Assembly (NCBI GenBank): GCA_001799285.1 | Contig: MGTD01000012.1 | Span: forward strand, 1 to 64,000 | Reading direction: 5' to 3' | DNA length: 64,000 nt | DNA from: Deltaproteobacteria bacterium RIFOXYD12_FULL_56_24 | GTDB lineage: Bacteria; Desulfobacterota; Desulfobulbia; Desulfobulbales; Desulfurivibrionaceae | Part shown: piece by piece, positions 50,007-59,110 of the stretch | How positions within the stretch are numbered: the first letter of the stretch is position 1 | How the letters are laid out: every line of letters begins with the position of its first letter | Program-made: the position numbers and the translations under genes | Notes under the pieces: model-generated | What the model saw: the letters and a program-made list of their open reading frames with translations, nothing else | The model's database searches: none | Told to the model about the DNA's origin: nothing

Positions 50007-51604
50007 CCCCCAACGATCTTCCCTGGATCATCGAGCACCGCGAAGAACGCTGTACCCTGTGCGGCCGGTGTGCCGCGGTCTGCCCGGTTGGCACCCTGAA
50101 TCTGAAGTACATGCGCAAGCGCATGCCTCAGCTGGTGCTTTCCGCTACGGAACGGGGCAGCTCGTACAAGACCTTTGTCGGAATTCGCCAGTCCACCGAG
50201 ATCGGCAAGCGCTGCATCGGTTGCGGCACCTGCTCCCTGGTCTGCCCCAACGAGGCGATCCAGCCGTTGCAGAACCCCGGCCGCGACCGCTTCCGTTTTG
50301 TCAACAACCAGCAGGGCGAACCGGCCAAGCGCGGCGGCCGCCGCAACGTCCCGGGTGCGAGCCTGCTCGACCGGATCATCTTCGACCGGATCTCCATGCT
50401 CACCGATCCGGCTCTCGATGCGGGCCGCCACGAATTTTCCTTAAACACCCTGCTCGGCCGAGTGCTGCCGCCTGAGGAATATGTCCGGAGGAAGCTCTCC
50501 GGGGAATGGATTCCGCCGGTCCGGGAGATCTTTCCCTTTATCATCGGCTCCATGTCCTTTGGCGCCCTTTCGCCCAACATGTGGCTGGGCTTGCTTCAGG
50601 GCGTGGCATATTGCAACGAGGTTCTGGGCATTCCCGTGGTCATGGCCACCGGCGAGGGCGGCTGCCCGCCCTGGGTTCTACGCAGCCCCTTTCTCAAATA
50701 CATCATCCTCCAGATCGCTTCCGGGTACTTCGGCTGGGATGAAATCATCCGGGCCATCCCCGAGATGCAATGCGATCCGGCGGCCATCGAGATCAAATAC
50801 GGCCAGGGCGCCAAGCCCGGCGATGGCGGCCTGCTGATGTGGTACAAAGTCAGCAAGATCATCGCCCGGCTGCGCGGGGTGCCGGAAGGCGTGGATCTGC
50901 CTTCGCCGCCGGTGCATCAGACCCTCTATTCCATTGAGGAGTCGGTGATGAAGATGATCCAGACCATGTCCATGGCCTGGAACTTCCGGGTGCCGGTCTA
51001 TCCGAAGATTTCCGGCTCCACCTCAGCCAAGTCGGTCTTGAACAACCTGGTGCGCAACCCCTATGCCGGTGCTCTGCTGATCGACGGCATCGACGGCGGC
51101 ACCGGCGCGGCCTACAACATCAGCATGGACGCCACCGGCCATCCCATTGCCGCCAATGTCCGCGAGTGCTACCTAGACCTCTGCGCCCAGGGCAAGCAGA
51201 ACGAGATTCCCATCTTTGCCGCGGGCGGAGTGGGCAAGAACGGCAACGTCACCCAGAACGGCATGGCTCTGATCATGCTCGGCGCCTCCGGCGTCCATAT
51301 GGGCAAATTCATGATGCAGACCGCGGCCGGCTGCCTCGGCACGGAAACCAATCGCTGCAACGTCTGTAACCTCGGCATCTGCCCCAAGGGCATCACCAGC
51401 CAGAACCCCAAGATTTACCGCCGTCTCGATCCGGATCAAGTCGCCCAACGGGTGGTGGACGCCTTCATGTCCATCCGCACCGAGACGAAGAAGATCATGG
51501 CGCCCCTGGGCCGCTCCCAGAGCCTGCCCATCGGCATGTCCGACGCCCTGGGCATCGATGACAAGGATGTGGCCGAACGTTTAAATATCAGATACGTCTG
51601 TTAG
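49964..51604 (+). CDS. Glutamate synthase, FMN-binding synthase subunit
   Basis: This 546-residue protein carries two N-terminal ferredoxin motifs (CTLCGRCAAVCP and CIGCGTCSLVCP) and then the FMN barrel of glutamate synthase: FPFIIGSMSFGALSPNMW, ATGEGGCPPW, IKYGQGAKPGDGG, KISGSTSAKS and IDGIDGGTGAA. A [3Fe-4S]-type segment, CNVCNLGICPKGI, follows near residue 465. It converts 2-oxoglutarate and ammonia to glutamate. AGGAG lies 9 nt before ATG 49964. Confidence 0.93.
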   Translation: MVSVRSIVNTPSSLTPNDLPWIIEHREERCTLCGRCAAVCPVGTLNLKYMRKRMPQLVLSATERGSSYKTFVGIRQSTEIGKRCIGCGTCSLVCPNEAIQPLQNPGRDRFRFVNNQQGEPAKRGGRRNVPGASLLDRIIFDRISMLTDPALDAGRHEFSLNTLLGRVLPPEEYVRRKLSGEWIPPVREIFPFIIGSMSFGALSPNMWLGLLQGVAYCNEVLGIPVVMATGEGGCPPWVLRSPFLKYIILQIASGYFGWDEIIRAIPEMQCDPAAIEIKYGQGAKPGDGGLLMWYKVSKIIARLRGVPEGVDLPSPPVHQTLYSIEESVMKMIQTMSMAWNFRVPVYPKISGSTSAKSVLNNLVRNPYAGALLIDGIDGGTGAAYNISMDATGHPIAANVRECYLDLCAQGKQNEIPIFAAGGVGKNGNVTQNGMALIMLGASGVHMGKFMMQTAAGCLGTETNRCNVCNLGICPKGITSQNPKIYRRLDPDQVAQRVVDAFMSIRTETKKIMAPLGRSQSLPIGMSDALGIDDKDVAERLNIRYVC

Positions 51605-51653
51605 CCGTCGTTTAAAAATAAACATAAAATATTGAGATGTCGTGAACGGCATA

Positions 51654-51733
51654 AGGGGCCGTAACGAAATAACCTCTGTAGCACCGCCGGTTACGCGGCT
51701 ATTAACAACGATAGTTATTTCGTAACGGCCCCT
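51654..51733. repeat. Perfect 20-bp inverted repeat inside the glt operon
   Basis: AGGGGCCGTAACGAAATAAC (51654-51673) is repeated exactly in reverse complement at 51714-51733. The 40-nt interior contains GCCGGTTACGCGGC. The arms contain GTAAC and GTTAC, the end signature of families A and B. The right arm ends 5 nt before the ribosome site of the next gene. Confidence 0.9.
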
Positions 51734-51750
51734 AAAGAAAGGAGCAAGCT

Positions 51751-54087
51751 GTGAGTAAAGCAATTGTCGTGAAAGGGCTTGATGCCGATGGCCAGCGGAT
51801 CAGTTCCAAGAATTTCGAGGAGCTGGTCCAGAAGGCCTTTGCCAAATCCACCCGGTTAAAACTGGAAACCTACGGCCAGCACAATGTGGGCGGCCGGTTG
51901 AAGAACGTGGGCAAGAAGGTGGAGATTGAGATCAGCGGCCCCTGCGGTCAGCGGTTGGGCTGCATGGGCATGCCCGGCACCACCATTGTCTGCAACGGTC
52001 CGGCCTCAGACGACGTTGGCTACCTCAATATCGGTGCCGAGATCACCGTCAAGGGCGATGCCACCAACGGAGTCTGCAACGCCATGGCCGAAGGCAAGGT
52101 TTATATCGGCGGCTCCATCGGCGCCCGCGGCCTGACCATGACCAAATGGAACCCGGAACACCAGCGCCCGGAGCTGTGGGTGCTGGGCTCGGTGGGCGAT
52201 ACCTTTGCCGAGTTCAACTGCGGCGGCATCGGGGTGATCTGCGGCATCGAACCCAAAAACCCTAAGAACGTCCTGGGCTACCGCCCCTGCGTCGGCATGG
52301 TCGGCGGCTGGCTCTTCTACCGGGGCAAGAATGACGGCTCTTACGACACCAAGAGCGTCAAGGCGGTGCTGCCGGACGACGCCCAATGGCAATGGCTCAT
52401 GGAGCGGATGCCAACTTACCTCAAAAAAATCGGCCGACCCCGCCTGCTCAAGAAGCTCTCCGTTCGCAAGGAATGGATGATGCTAATGTCCATCCCGCCC
52501 CAGGATCGGGCTCTGATGTTCTCCGGTCCCATGCCCATGGCCGAGTTCAAGCAGAAAATATGGAACCCGGGCTTTGGCGGCGGCGACCCCATCCGCGATC
52601 TGGCCCCGGGACTCGATCGCAGCCCCATCGGCATGATCGAAACCGGTGAGCTCCGGCGACGGCAGCCTTTCTGGGCTAACCGCGACAAAGCCGCTCCCTG
52701 CGCATATTACTGCCCGGTCCATATCCCCACCATCGACCGGTTACGCCTGATCCGCGAAGGCAAAGGCGAGGACGCCTACAAACTTCTTCTTGACTACACC
52801 CCCCTGCCAGCCTCGGTCTGCGGCCATGTCTGCCCGAACCTCTGCATGCAGAACTGTTCCCGGCAGATGGTTGACGAAAAGATCGATGTGCAGTTACTCG
52901 GCCGTGCGGCCCGCGATGCCAAGCTGCCCAAGCCGGCCAAGGCAATGGGCAAGAAAGTCGCCATTATCGGCGGCGGCCCGGCCGGGATGAATGCGGCCTG
53001 GCAGCTGGCCAAGGGTGGGGTCGAGGCGCATATTTTCGAGCGCGACCAGCAACTCGGCGGCAAACTGGCCCAGGTCATCCCCTGGGAGCGGCTGCCCCGG
53101 GCAATCTGGGATGCGGAAATCGCCCGGTTCAACTCCATGCCCAATATCAAGACCACCTTCGGCGTGACCATGACCAAGGAGAAGTTCGCCGAGCTGAAAA
53201 AGAAATACGACCATGTCATCGTGGCTGTCGGCACCCACCAGCCTAGGATTATTCCCTTCCCCGGCCATGAGCGGGTCATCCCGGCCCTCGATTTCCTCAA
53301 AGGCGCAAAAAGCGCCAAGCCGCCCAAGGTCGGCAAGCAGGTGGTGATCATCGGCGCGGGCAACGTGGGCTGCGACGTGGCCTGCGAGGCATACCGGCTG
53401 GGCGCCCAGGAGGTGACCCTGGTGGATATCCAGAAGCCTCTGGCCTTCGGTAAGGAAAAGGCGGCGGCCGAGGCCCTTGGGGCCACCTTCCGCTGGCCGG
53501 TGCAGACCAAGGAGATCACCGCCGAGGGGCTCATTGATGCGGCAGGCCAGCTGATCCCGGCCCAGACCGTGATCATCTCCATCGGCGATGTCCCGGCCCT
53601 GAAGTTCCTTCCCGACACCGTCGAGGTTCTCACCGTTGGCGGCGCCGGCTGGATCAAATGTGACGCCGCCGGCCGGACCAGCGACCCCAAGGTCTCGGCG
53701 GTGGGCGATGTGGAACGGCCTGGTCTGGCCACCAACGCCTTAGGGGCTGGCAAGAAGACCGCCGAAGCCATCCTGGCCGGGTTCAAGGGGGAAGAATGGC
53801 ACGATTTCGGCCGGCAGCTCATCCCCCAGGCCAGCCTTACCGCTGCCCACTATACTCCTGACACATGTTCCGGCACTTCCGAGACGGCGGAGGCGGAGCG
53901 CTGCATGAGCTGCGGCACCTGCCGCGACTGTCACCTCTGCGAGACCATCTGTCCTACCCAGGCCATCTCCAGGGAAAAACTGGCGGACAAAGAGTACTGT
54001 TATGTCGTAAATCCGGACAAGTGCATCGCTTGCGGATTTTGCACCGACACCTGTCCGTGTGGCGTCTGGGTAATGCGGCCCTTCTAG
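51751..54087 (+). CDS. Glutamate synthase GXGXG domain fused to FAD/NAD(P)H subunit
   Basis: This 778-residue fusion starts at GTG 51751 behind AAAGGAG. Residues 1-~270 form the GXGXG beta-helix (QHNVGGRLKNVGKKVEIEISG, then GNIGAE-like LNIGAEITVKGDATNG). Residues ~310-690 form the small subunit: CxxxC clusters (APCAYYCPVHIPTIDRL, GHVCPNLCMQNC), an FAD motif (AIIGGGPAGMNAA) and an NAD(P)H motif (VIIGAGNVGCDVA). The C-terminus adds ferredoxin motifs CMSCGTCRDCHLC and CIACGFCTDTCPCG. The fusion joins parts that are separate in archaeal and GltBD systems. It lies 146 nt after the synthase gene, behind a long hairpin. Confidence 0.9.
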   Translation: MSKAIVVKGLDADGQRISSKNFEELVQKAFAKSTRLKLETYGQHNVGGRLKNVGKKVEIEISGPCGQRLGCMGMPGTTIVCNGPASDDVGYLNIGAEITVKGDATNGVCNAMAEGKVYIGGSIGARGLTMTKWNPEHQRPELWVLGSVGDTFAEFNCGGIGVICGIEPKNPKNVLGYRPCVGMVGGWLFYRGKNDGSYDTKSVKAVLPDDAQWQWLMERMPTYLKKIGRPRLLKKLSVRKEWMMLMSIPPQDRALMFSGPMPMAEFKQKIWNPGFGGGDPIRDLAPGLDRSPIGMIETGELRRRQPFWANRDKAAPCAYYCPVHIPTIDRLRLIREGKGEDAYKLLLDYTPLPASVCGHVCPNLCMQNCSRQMVDEKIDVQLLGRAARDAKLPKPAKAMGKKVAIIGGGPAGMNAAWQLAKGGVEAHIFERDQQLGGKLAQVIPWERLPRAIWDAEIARFNSMPNIKTTFGVTMTKEKFAELKKKYDHVIVAVGTHQPRIIPFPGHERVIPALDFLKGAKSAKPPKVGKQVVIIGAGNVGCDVACEAYRLGAQEVTLVDIQKPLAFGKEKAAAEALGATFRWPVQTKEITAEGLIDAAGQLIPAQTVIISIGDVPALKFLPDTVEVLTVGGAGWIKCDAAGRTSDPKVSAVGDVERPGLATNALGAGKKTAEAILAGFKGEEWHDFGRQLIPQASLTAAHYTPDTCSGTSETAEAERCMSCGTCRDCHLCETICPTQAISREKLADKEYCYVVNPDKCIACGFCTDTCPCGVWVMRPF

Positions 54088-54108
54088 GTTACGACAACGA
54101 CAACACAC

Positions 54109-54142
54109 AAAAAAGCCCCGGCTGAAGAGCCGGGGCTTTTTT
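54109..54142 (+). terminator. Rho-independent terminator of the glt operon
   Basis: A6 then GCCCCGGCT (54109-54123) pairs with AGCCGGGGC (54128-54136) across GAAG, followed by six T residues. It is a textbook terminator 22 nt after the stop codon. The A6/T6 symmetry lets it also work for the small minus-strand gene downstream. Confidence 0.95.
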
Positions 54143-54179
54143 GTGTCCACCTATTAGAAAAAACTACCAGTAACTCTCT

Positions 54180-54356
54180 TTACACCTCTTCATAAACCTC
54201 GGTAACGGTCATTTTCTCGTTGGCCGACGCATGTTTTCGTTGAAACTCGTACATGGCCATGGCCACATTTTGTGCCTTAACAACCGTTTTTTCGATTGTA
54301 GCACTACGCCAGGGATCAGCTCCCCCGACCTTGAATTTCACTACGAACCTGCGCAT
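54180..54356 (-). CDS. 58-aa protein of unknown function
   Basis: This small gene is read on the minus strand from ATG 54356 to TAA 54180. AAGGAGAGG lies just before the start, a strong ribosome site. The product is MRRFVVKFKVGGADPWRSA... ending EKMTVTEVYEEV. It has 58 residues, no cysteines, no signal peptide and no membrane helix. It has alternating strand and helix character (KFKVGG, then VKAQNVAMAMYEFQRKHA). I do not recognise a family. It sits between the convergent glt terminator and the divergent amtB promoter, so a link to nitrogen control is possible but unproven. Confidence 0.7.
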   Translation of the reverse strand: MRRFVVKFKVGGADPWRSATIEKTVVKAQNVAMAMYEFQRKHASANEKMTVTEVYEEV

Positions 54357-54740
54357 TACCCTCTCCTTCTGTCTGTGGAATTCTTGGGGCAGTTACCGCC
54401 TGCTTTCAAGTAAGTCCCGGACAACTATTTGAAATATCGTACTCAGCCCCAAAACTTACTTGCCGACAAATCGACGCCGTAGGCGGCGTGGGATGCTAAT
54501 CAATAGATGGGTATTGCATTATTTCCCTCTCAAGTCAACATCTAAAAAAACACCAATATATGAACCCCGAATAACTTTCTACTTTTTCTTGCCGAAGAAC
54601 CAGTCATCAACAAAAAAACCATACAAATATGTGAAACATCGCCACTCATTACACATATTTGTCCATGAATACCGGCAGACCGGCACTCACAAAAAACAAA
54701 AAATAACGTCTATTCAACAAGAAGGCCAATATCATTATCG

Positions 54741-54756
54741 TGGCACGATTCTCGCA
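54741..54756 (+). promoter_or_regulatory. Sigma-54-type promoter of amtB
   Basis: TGGCACG-ATTC-TCGCA matches TGGCACG-N4-TTGCA with a single change and keeps the essential GG and GC. It lies 54 nt before the amtB start. NtrC-type control of an ammonium transporter fits. In the wider gap 54357-54809 I see no gene. Confidence 0.75.
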
Positions 54757-54809
54757 AATCGTCCAGAGGTCTACCAACCCCCATCAATACGGAATCATAA
54801 GGAGACATC

Positions 54810-56135
54810 ATGCGCCACCGTTTTCTCGCTATATCCTGCACCGGCCTTGGCCTTGCCCTCATCCCCGGCCTTACCCTGGCTGCCGACAGCCAAGTCGTAG
54901 ACAGCGGCACCACGGCCTGGATGCTGATCTCCACGGCTCTTGTCTTGCTGATGGTGCCAGGCCTGGCCATGTTTTACGGCGGCCTGGTCCGCACCAAGAA
55001 CGTCCTGGGTACCATGATGCACAGCTTTGTCTGTATGGCGGTGATCGGGGTACTCTGGGTGGTCTGTGGCTACAGCCTTACCTTCGGCAAAAGCATTCTC
55101 GGCGGGGTCATCGGCTGGAACCCGGATTACTTTCTCCTGGGCGGAATAGATGAGACGATCACTAATGGGGTGCCAGAATATGTACTGGCCATGTTCCAGG
55201 GCAAATTCGCCATCATCACCCCGGCCCTGATCAGCGGCGCCATCGCCGAACGGGTCTATTTCCGGGGCTACATCCTCTTTATCGTTCTCTGGTTTCTCTT
55301 GGTGTACAGCCCCCTGTGCCACTGGGTCTGGGCACCGGATGGCTGGCTGTTCAATGCCGGGGCAAGCGGGGTCATCGATCTGGCCGGCGGCCTGGTAATC
55401 CACGTTTCCGCCGGAGTCAGCGCCCTGGTTGCCGCCCTCTTTCTCGGTCCGCGGTTGGGGTACCCGAAAACCGCCATGCACCCGAACAATCTGGTCATGA
55501 CCATGATGGGCGCCGGCCTTCTCTGGGTCGGCTGGTACGGCTTCAATGCCGGATCCACCGTGCAGAGCGGCCTGGAAACCGCCCGCGCCCTTACGATGAC
55601 CCAGATTTCGGCGGCAAGCGGTGCGCTGACCTGGCTGATTATCGAGGCCATCACCTTTAAAAAGGCCACATCCTTGGGCTTTGTCTCCGGGATCCTAGCC
55701 GGCCTGGTGGTGATCACCCCGGCCGCCGGGGTGGTGCAGCCCATCGGCGCCCTTACCCTCGGGGCAGCCTCTTCGCTGCTCTGCTATTTTGCTCTGACCA
55801 TGAAGATACGCCTCGGCTACGATGACTCCCTGGATTGCTTCGGCATCCACGGCATCGGCAGCGGCTTGGGCGTAATCCTGCTCTCCTTTTTCATCCGCGA
55901 CTCCTGGCTGGCAAAAGCCTCCGCCGCGGCTGGACGAAGCTGGACCGCCATTGATCAGTTACAGGTGCAGCTCCTCGGCATGGGGGTGACCATTGCCCTC
56001 GCCGCTTCCGTTACCCTGCTGATCTGTGTAGTGGTGGAAAAAACCGTGGGCTTCAGAATCGACCAGCAGAAGGAGATCGAGGGGTTGGACCAATCCCTCC
56101 ACGGCGAATCCGGTTACGGGATGGTGGACCGATAA
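54810..56135 (+). CDS. amtB: Ammonium transporter AmtB
   Basis: This 441-residue channel has a cleavable N-terminal signal segment (ISCTGLGLALIPGLTLAA) and eleven membrane helices. Family motifs include GLAMFYGGLVRTKNVL, ALISGAIAERVYF, GGLVIHVSAGVSALVAAL and WYGFNAGST. The twin-histidine pore residues are in VIHVS and IHGIGSG. AAGGAG precedes the ATG. No glnK gene follows, so its PII regulator must be encoded elsewhere. Confidence 0.97.
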   Translation: MRHRFLAISCTGLGLALIPGLTLAADSQVVDSGTTAWMLISTALVLLMVPGLAMFYGGLVRTKNVLGTMMHSFVCMAVIGVLWVVCGYSLTFGKSILGGVIGWNPDYFLLGGIDETITNGVPEYVLAMFQGKFAIITPALISGAIAERVYFRGYILFIVLWFLLVYSPLCHWVWAPDGWLFNAGASGVIDLAGGLVIHVSAGVSALVAALFLGPRLGYPKTAMHPNNLVMTMMGAGLLWVGWYGFNAGSTVQSGLETARALTMTQISAASGALTWLIIEAITFKKATSLGFVSGILAGLVVITPAAGVVQPIGALTLGAASSLLCYFALTMKIRLGYDDSLDCFGIHGIGSGLGVILLSFFIRDSWLAKASAAAGRSWTAIDQLQVQLLGMGVTIALAASVTLLICVVVEKTVGFRIDQQKEIEGLDQSLHGESGYGMVDR

Positions 56136-56148
56136 TTGGGAAATAGGT

Positions 56149-56179
56149 TGTTTAGATTGTCAGTCTGTCAGACTAAACA
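56149..56179. terminator. Hairpin between convergent amtB and the decarboxylase gene
   Basis: TGTTTAG pairs with CTAAACA, and the interior TTGTCAGTCTGTCAGA adds further dyads. There is no clear T run. It is placed to end both convergent transcripts, but the call is weak. Confidence 0.4.
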
Positions 56180-56206
56180 CTTACAGACTATCCACCGGCC
56201 TGACCC

Positions 56207-57367
56207 TCAGGACAGACGGGAGCGATAATCCTCATAGCCAAAGGAACGCACCACCTCGCACTCGCCGGTGCGCGAATCACAGACCACGATGCTGGGCAAC
56301 CGCACCCCGTTGAAGGTGGTGGTCTTTACCATGGTGTAATGAGCCATGTCGCCAAAAACCAAGCGCTGGCCGATGGCGAGCGGCGCGGGAAAGGAATAGT
56401 CGCCGATCACATCACCGGCCAGACAGGACAACCCGCCCAGGCGATAGGTGTAGGCAAATTCCCCAGGCTCACCCGCGCCAAAGAGTACCGGCCTATATGG
56501 CATCTCCAGGACATCGGGCATGTGGGCCGTGGCCGAGGTGTCGAGGATGGCGGTGCTTATCTCGTTTTCCACGATATCCATCACCCGGGTCACCAGTACT
56601 CCGATGTTGAGGCCGATGGCCTCGCCCGGCTCCAGATAGACCTGCACCCCGTATTTTTCCCGAATCCTGAGGATGGTGGCGCAGAGGCGGTCGAGGTCGT
56701 AACCCTCCCTGGTGATGTGGTGGCCGCCCCCAAAATTGAGCCATTTCATCCCGCCGAGAAACTCACCGAATTTCTCCTCAAAAGCCGCCACCGTATGCTC
56801 CAGGGCATCAGCACCCTGTTCACATAGGGCATGAAAATGCAGCCCCTCGATGCCGTCCAGCAATTCGGGCCGAAATTGGTCACGCACCACTCCCAGCCGC
56901 GAGAAGCGGCCGCAGGGGTTGTAAAGATCCACCTCCACCTCAGAGTACTGCGGGTTGACCCGGATACCGCAGGAAACATTCTTGCCTCCCCCCGCCACCC
57001 TCCCCTTGAACTGCTGCCACTGGCGAAAGGAGTTGAAGACCAGATGGTCGGCACAGGCAAGGATTTCCGCGAACTCCTCATCTGAGTAGGCCGGGGCATA
57101 GACATGCACCTCCCGGCCGAATTCCTCACGGGCCAAGCGAGCTTCCGACAGAGAGCTGGCCGAAGCGCCGTGCAAAACCTCGCGGATTTGGCTAAAAAGG
57201 CTGAACATGGCGAAGCCCTTGAGAGCCAGGAGTATCTTACAGCCGGTGCACTGCTGAACCCGGTCGAGAATGGCCAGGTTGCGGGCCAGGCTGGCCCGGT
57301 CGCAGACGTAGCTGGGGGTGGGCACCAGGCTTAAATCGCAACCGATATTGATTACCTTGTGGCTCAT
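56207..57367 (-). CDS. nspC: Carboxynorspermidine decarboxylase
   Basis: This 386-residue PLP enzyme of the alanine-racemase fold has the PLP lysine in ILLALKGFAMF (about residue 50). It shows EARLAREEFG and GGGHHITREGYDL, and a C-terminal active site CLAGDVIGDYSF. It decarboxylates carboxynorspermidine or carboxyspermidine, the last step of the alternative (aspartate-semialdehyde) polyamine pathway. It starts 7 nt after the carboxynorspermidine synthase gene, and this pairing distinguishes it from diaminopimelate decarboxylase. Confidence 0.92.
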   Translation of the reverse strand: MSHKVINIGCDLSLVPTPSYVCDRASLARNLAILDRVQQCTGCKILLALKGFAMFSLFSQIREVLHGASASSLSEARLAREEFGREVHVYAPAYSDEEFAEILACADHLVFNSFRQWQQFKGRVAGGGKNVSCGIRVNPQYSEVEVDLYNPCGRFSRLGVVRDQFRPELLDGIEGLHFHALCEQGADALEHTVAAFEEKFGEFLGGMKWLNFGGGHHITREGYDLDRLCATILRIREKYGVQVYLEPGEAIGLNIGVLVTRVMDIVENEISTAILDTSATAHMPDVLEMPYRPVLFGAGEPGEFAYTYRLGGLSCLAGDVIGDYSFPAPLAIGQRLVFGDMAHYTMVKTTTFNGVRLPSIVVCDSRTGECEVVRSFGYEDYRSRLS

Positions 57368-57374
57368 CGCCCTC

Positions 57375-58565
57375 TTAACTCATCACTTTTTCGAGCCAGG
57401 GCAAGCCGTGGATATTGAGCTTCTCCATAAAGGGCTCCGGGTCCAGTTCCTCCATGTTGAAGACCCCCGTTCCCCGCCACTTGCCGGTGAGCATCATCAT
57501 CGCCCCGATCATGGCCGGCACCCCGGTGGTGTAGGAAATGGCCTGGGAGCCCACCTCGCGGTAGCACTCCTCGTGGTCGCAGACATTATAGATGAACATC
57601 TTCCGATGCTTGCCGTTTTTTACCCCCTCGATCTCGCAGCCGATGCAGGTTTTTCCCTTGGTCCGCGAGCCCAGGGAGGCCGGGTCCGGCAGCAGGGCCT
57701 TCAGGAACTGCAGGGGGATGATCTCGCGCCCCTCGAACAGCACCGGCGTAATTGAGGTCATTCCCACATTCTGCAATACCTCTAGATGCTTGAGATAGTT
57801 GTCGGAAAAGGTCATCCAGAAGCGGATGCGCTTGAGCCCCTTGAGATTTTTCGCCAGGGATTCCAGCTCCTCGTGATACATGAGATAGGCGTTCTTGGGA
57901 CCAAGCACCGGAAAATCGTAGCTCTGCTTTACCGAGAGCGGTTCGGTCTCGATCCACCCCCCGTTCTCCCAGAACTTGCCCCTGGCCGTGACCTCGCGGA
58001 TATTGATCTCGGGGTTGAAATTGGTGGCAAACGGGTGGCCGTGGTCGCCGGCGTTGGCGTCTAGGATGTCCACATAATGGACCTCGTCGAAATGGTGCTT
58101 GGCCGCATGGGCGCAAAACACATTGGTGACTCCCGGATCAAAGCCGCTGCCCAACAGGGCCATAAGCCCTTTTGCCTTGAAGCGTTCCTGGTAGTCCCAC
58201 TGCCACTTGTAGCAAAATTTCGCCTCATCCGGCGGCTCGTAGTTGGCGGTATCCAGATAATCGACCCCGGTTTCCAGGCAGGCATCCATGATGTGCAGAT
58301 CCTGGTAGGGCAGGGCCACGTTGATCACCAGCTTCGGTTTAAAACGCCGGATCAGGGCCACGGTCTCGGGCAGACGGTCGGCATCTACCTGGGCGATCTC
58401 GATGTCGCGCCCGGTCCGCTCCTTAACCGATTTCTGGATATTCGCACAGCGGACCAGGGTCCGGCTGGCAAGGCAGATCTCGGAAAAAACCTCCGGCACC
58501 TGCGCACATTTGTGAACCACCACGCTGCCGACCCCTCCGGCCCCGATTATCAATACCCTGCTCAT
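57375..58565 (-). CDS. Carboxynorspermidine synthase (saccharopine dehydrogenase family)
   Basis: This 396-residue NADPH enzyme condenses a diamine with aspartate semialdehyde. The nucleotide site is LIIGAGGVGSVVVHKC at the N-terminus. ETGVDYLDTANYEPPDEA and LGSGFDPGVTNVFCAHA are typical of the carboxynorspermidine branch rather than of lysine metabolism. AAGGAGAAA precedes the ATG. With nspC it forms a two-gene spermidine or norspermidine operon and replaces the SpeD/SpeE route. Confidence 0.92.
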   Translation of the reverse strand: MSRVLIIGAGGVGSVVVHKCAQVPEVFSEICLASRTLVRCANIQKSVKERTGRDIEIAQVDADRLPETVALIRRFKPKLVINVALPYQDLHIMDACLETGVDYLDTANYEPPDEAKFCYKWQWDYQERFKAKGLMALLGSGFDPGVTNVFCAHAAKHHFDEVHYVDILDANAGDHGHPFATNFNPEINIREVTARGKFWENGGWIETEPLSVKQSYDFPVLGPKNAYLMYHEELESLAKNLKGLKRIRFWMTFSDNYLKHLEVLQNVGMTSITPVLFEGREIIPLQFLKALLPDPASLGSRTKGKTCIGCEIEGVKNGKHRKMFIYNVCDHEECYREVGSQAISYTTGVPAMIGAMMMLTGKWRGTGVFNMEELDPEPFMEKLNIHGLPWLEKVMS

Positions 58566-58873
58566 GGATTTTCTCCTTACCTTTCCCTTTGCTCTGCCAC
58601 ACTCCGGCCCCCGGCGGGATAAAAATCAGCCGAAAGACAAAACCCTCCTGAATGTATTCCAGCCACTATACCTGAAGCCCTCCCCTTTTGCACCTGCCGG
58701 CTGGATTACCGGCAAAAAAATCACCAGGCCGCACCACCAATAGTTCAGGAAGAAGTTGCGCAACATGGTTGCGCGAAATCACAAAAGCCGCGATTACAAC
58801 GGTGGCCGCTTACTCCCGTTTGACTTGGCGCACGGAGCTGTAATCTTTTTTCCTTTTTGCGAATTCATCCTGG
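58566..58873. other. Non-coding gap upstream of tRNA-Lys
   Basis: No gene is visible. A 7-bp hairpin GCGCAAC-ATG-GTTGCGC lies near 58766-58783. The left side must hold the promoter for the minus-strand polyamine operon, but I cannot define it. Confidence 0.4.
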
Positions 58874-58902
58874 TTGACAAGGCAAAAGGGAAGGTGTATA
58901 TC
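58874..58902 (+). promoter_or_regulatory. Sigma-70 promoter of tRNA-Lys
   Basis: TTGACA (58874-58879), 17 nt, then TATATC (58897-58902). Transcription would start about 15 nt before the mature tRNA. Confidence 0.75.
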
Positions 58903-58923
58903 GTTGCCACGACATAAAGAGAC

Positions 58924-58999
58924 GGGCCGTTAGCTCAATTGGTAGAGCAAGTGACTCTTAATCACTAGGTCCGCGGTTCGATCCCGCGACGGCCCACCA
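58924..58999 (+). tRNA. tRNA-Lys (anticodon CUU)
   Basis: The cloverleaf is complete. The acceptor GGGCCGT pairs with ACGGCCC, the D stem is GCTC/GAGC, and the anticodon stem AGTGA/TCACT has loop CTCTTAA, giving CUU. The T stem is CGCGG/CCGCG with loop TTCGATC. The discriminator A and the CCA end are encoded. Confidence 0.97.
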
Positions 59000-59110
59000 T
59001 CTTTTCTCATGAAACCCACGGCGAGCCACTCAGCCAACTTGTTCGCCTGCCCCGCCTTTTTTCATGACCGCTCATCCCGCACCCGGCGCATATTTCAAAA
59101 AGGCTGATTT

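Noticed and set aside
54460-54900. 146-aa frame before amtB
   Set aside because: AT-rich non-coding composition, no ribosome site, and it overlaps the sigma-54-type promoter and amtB.
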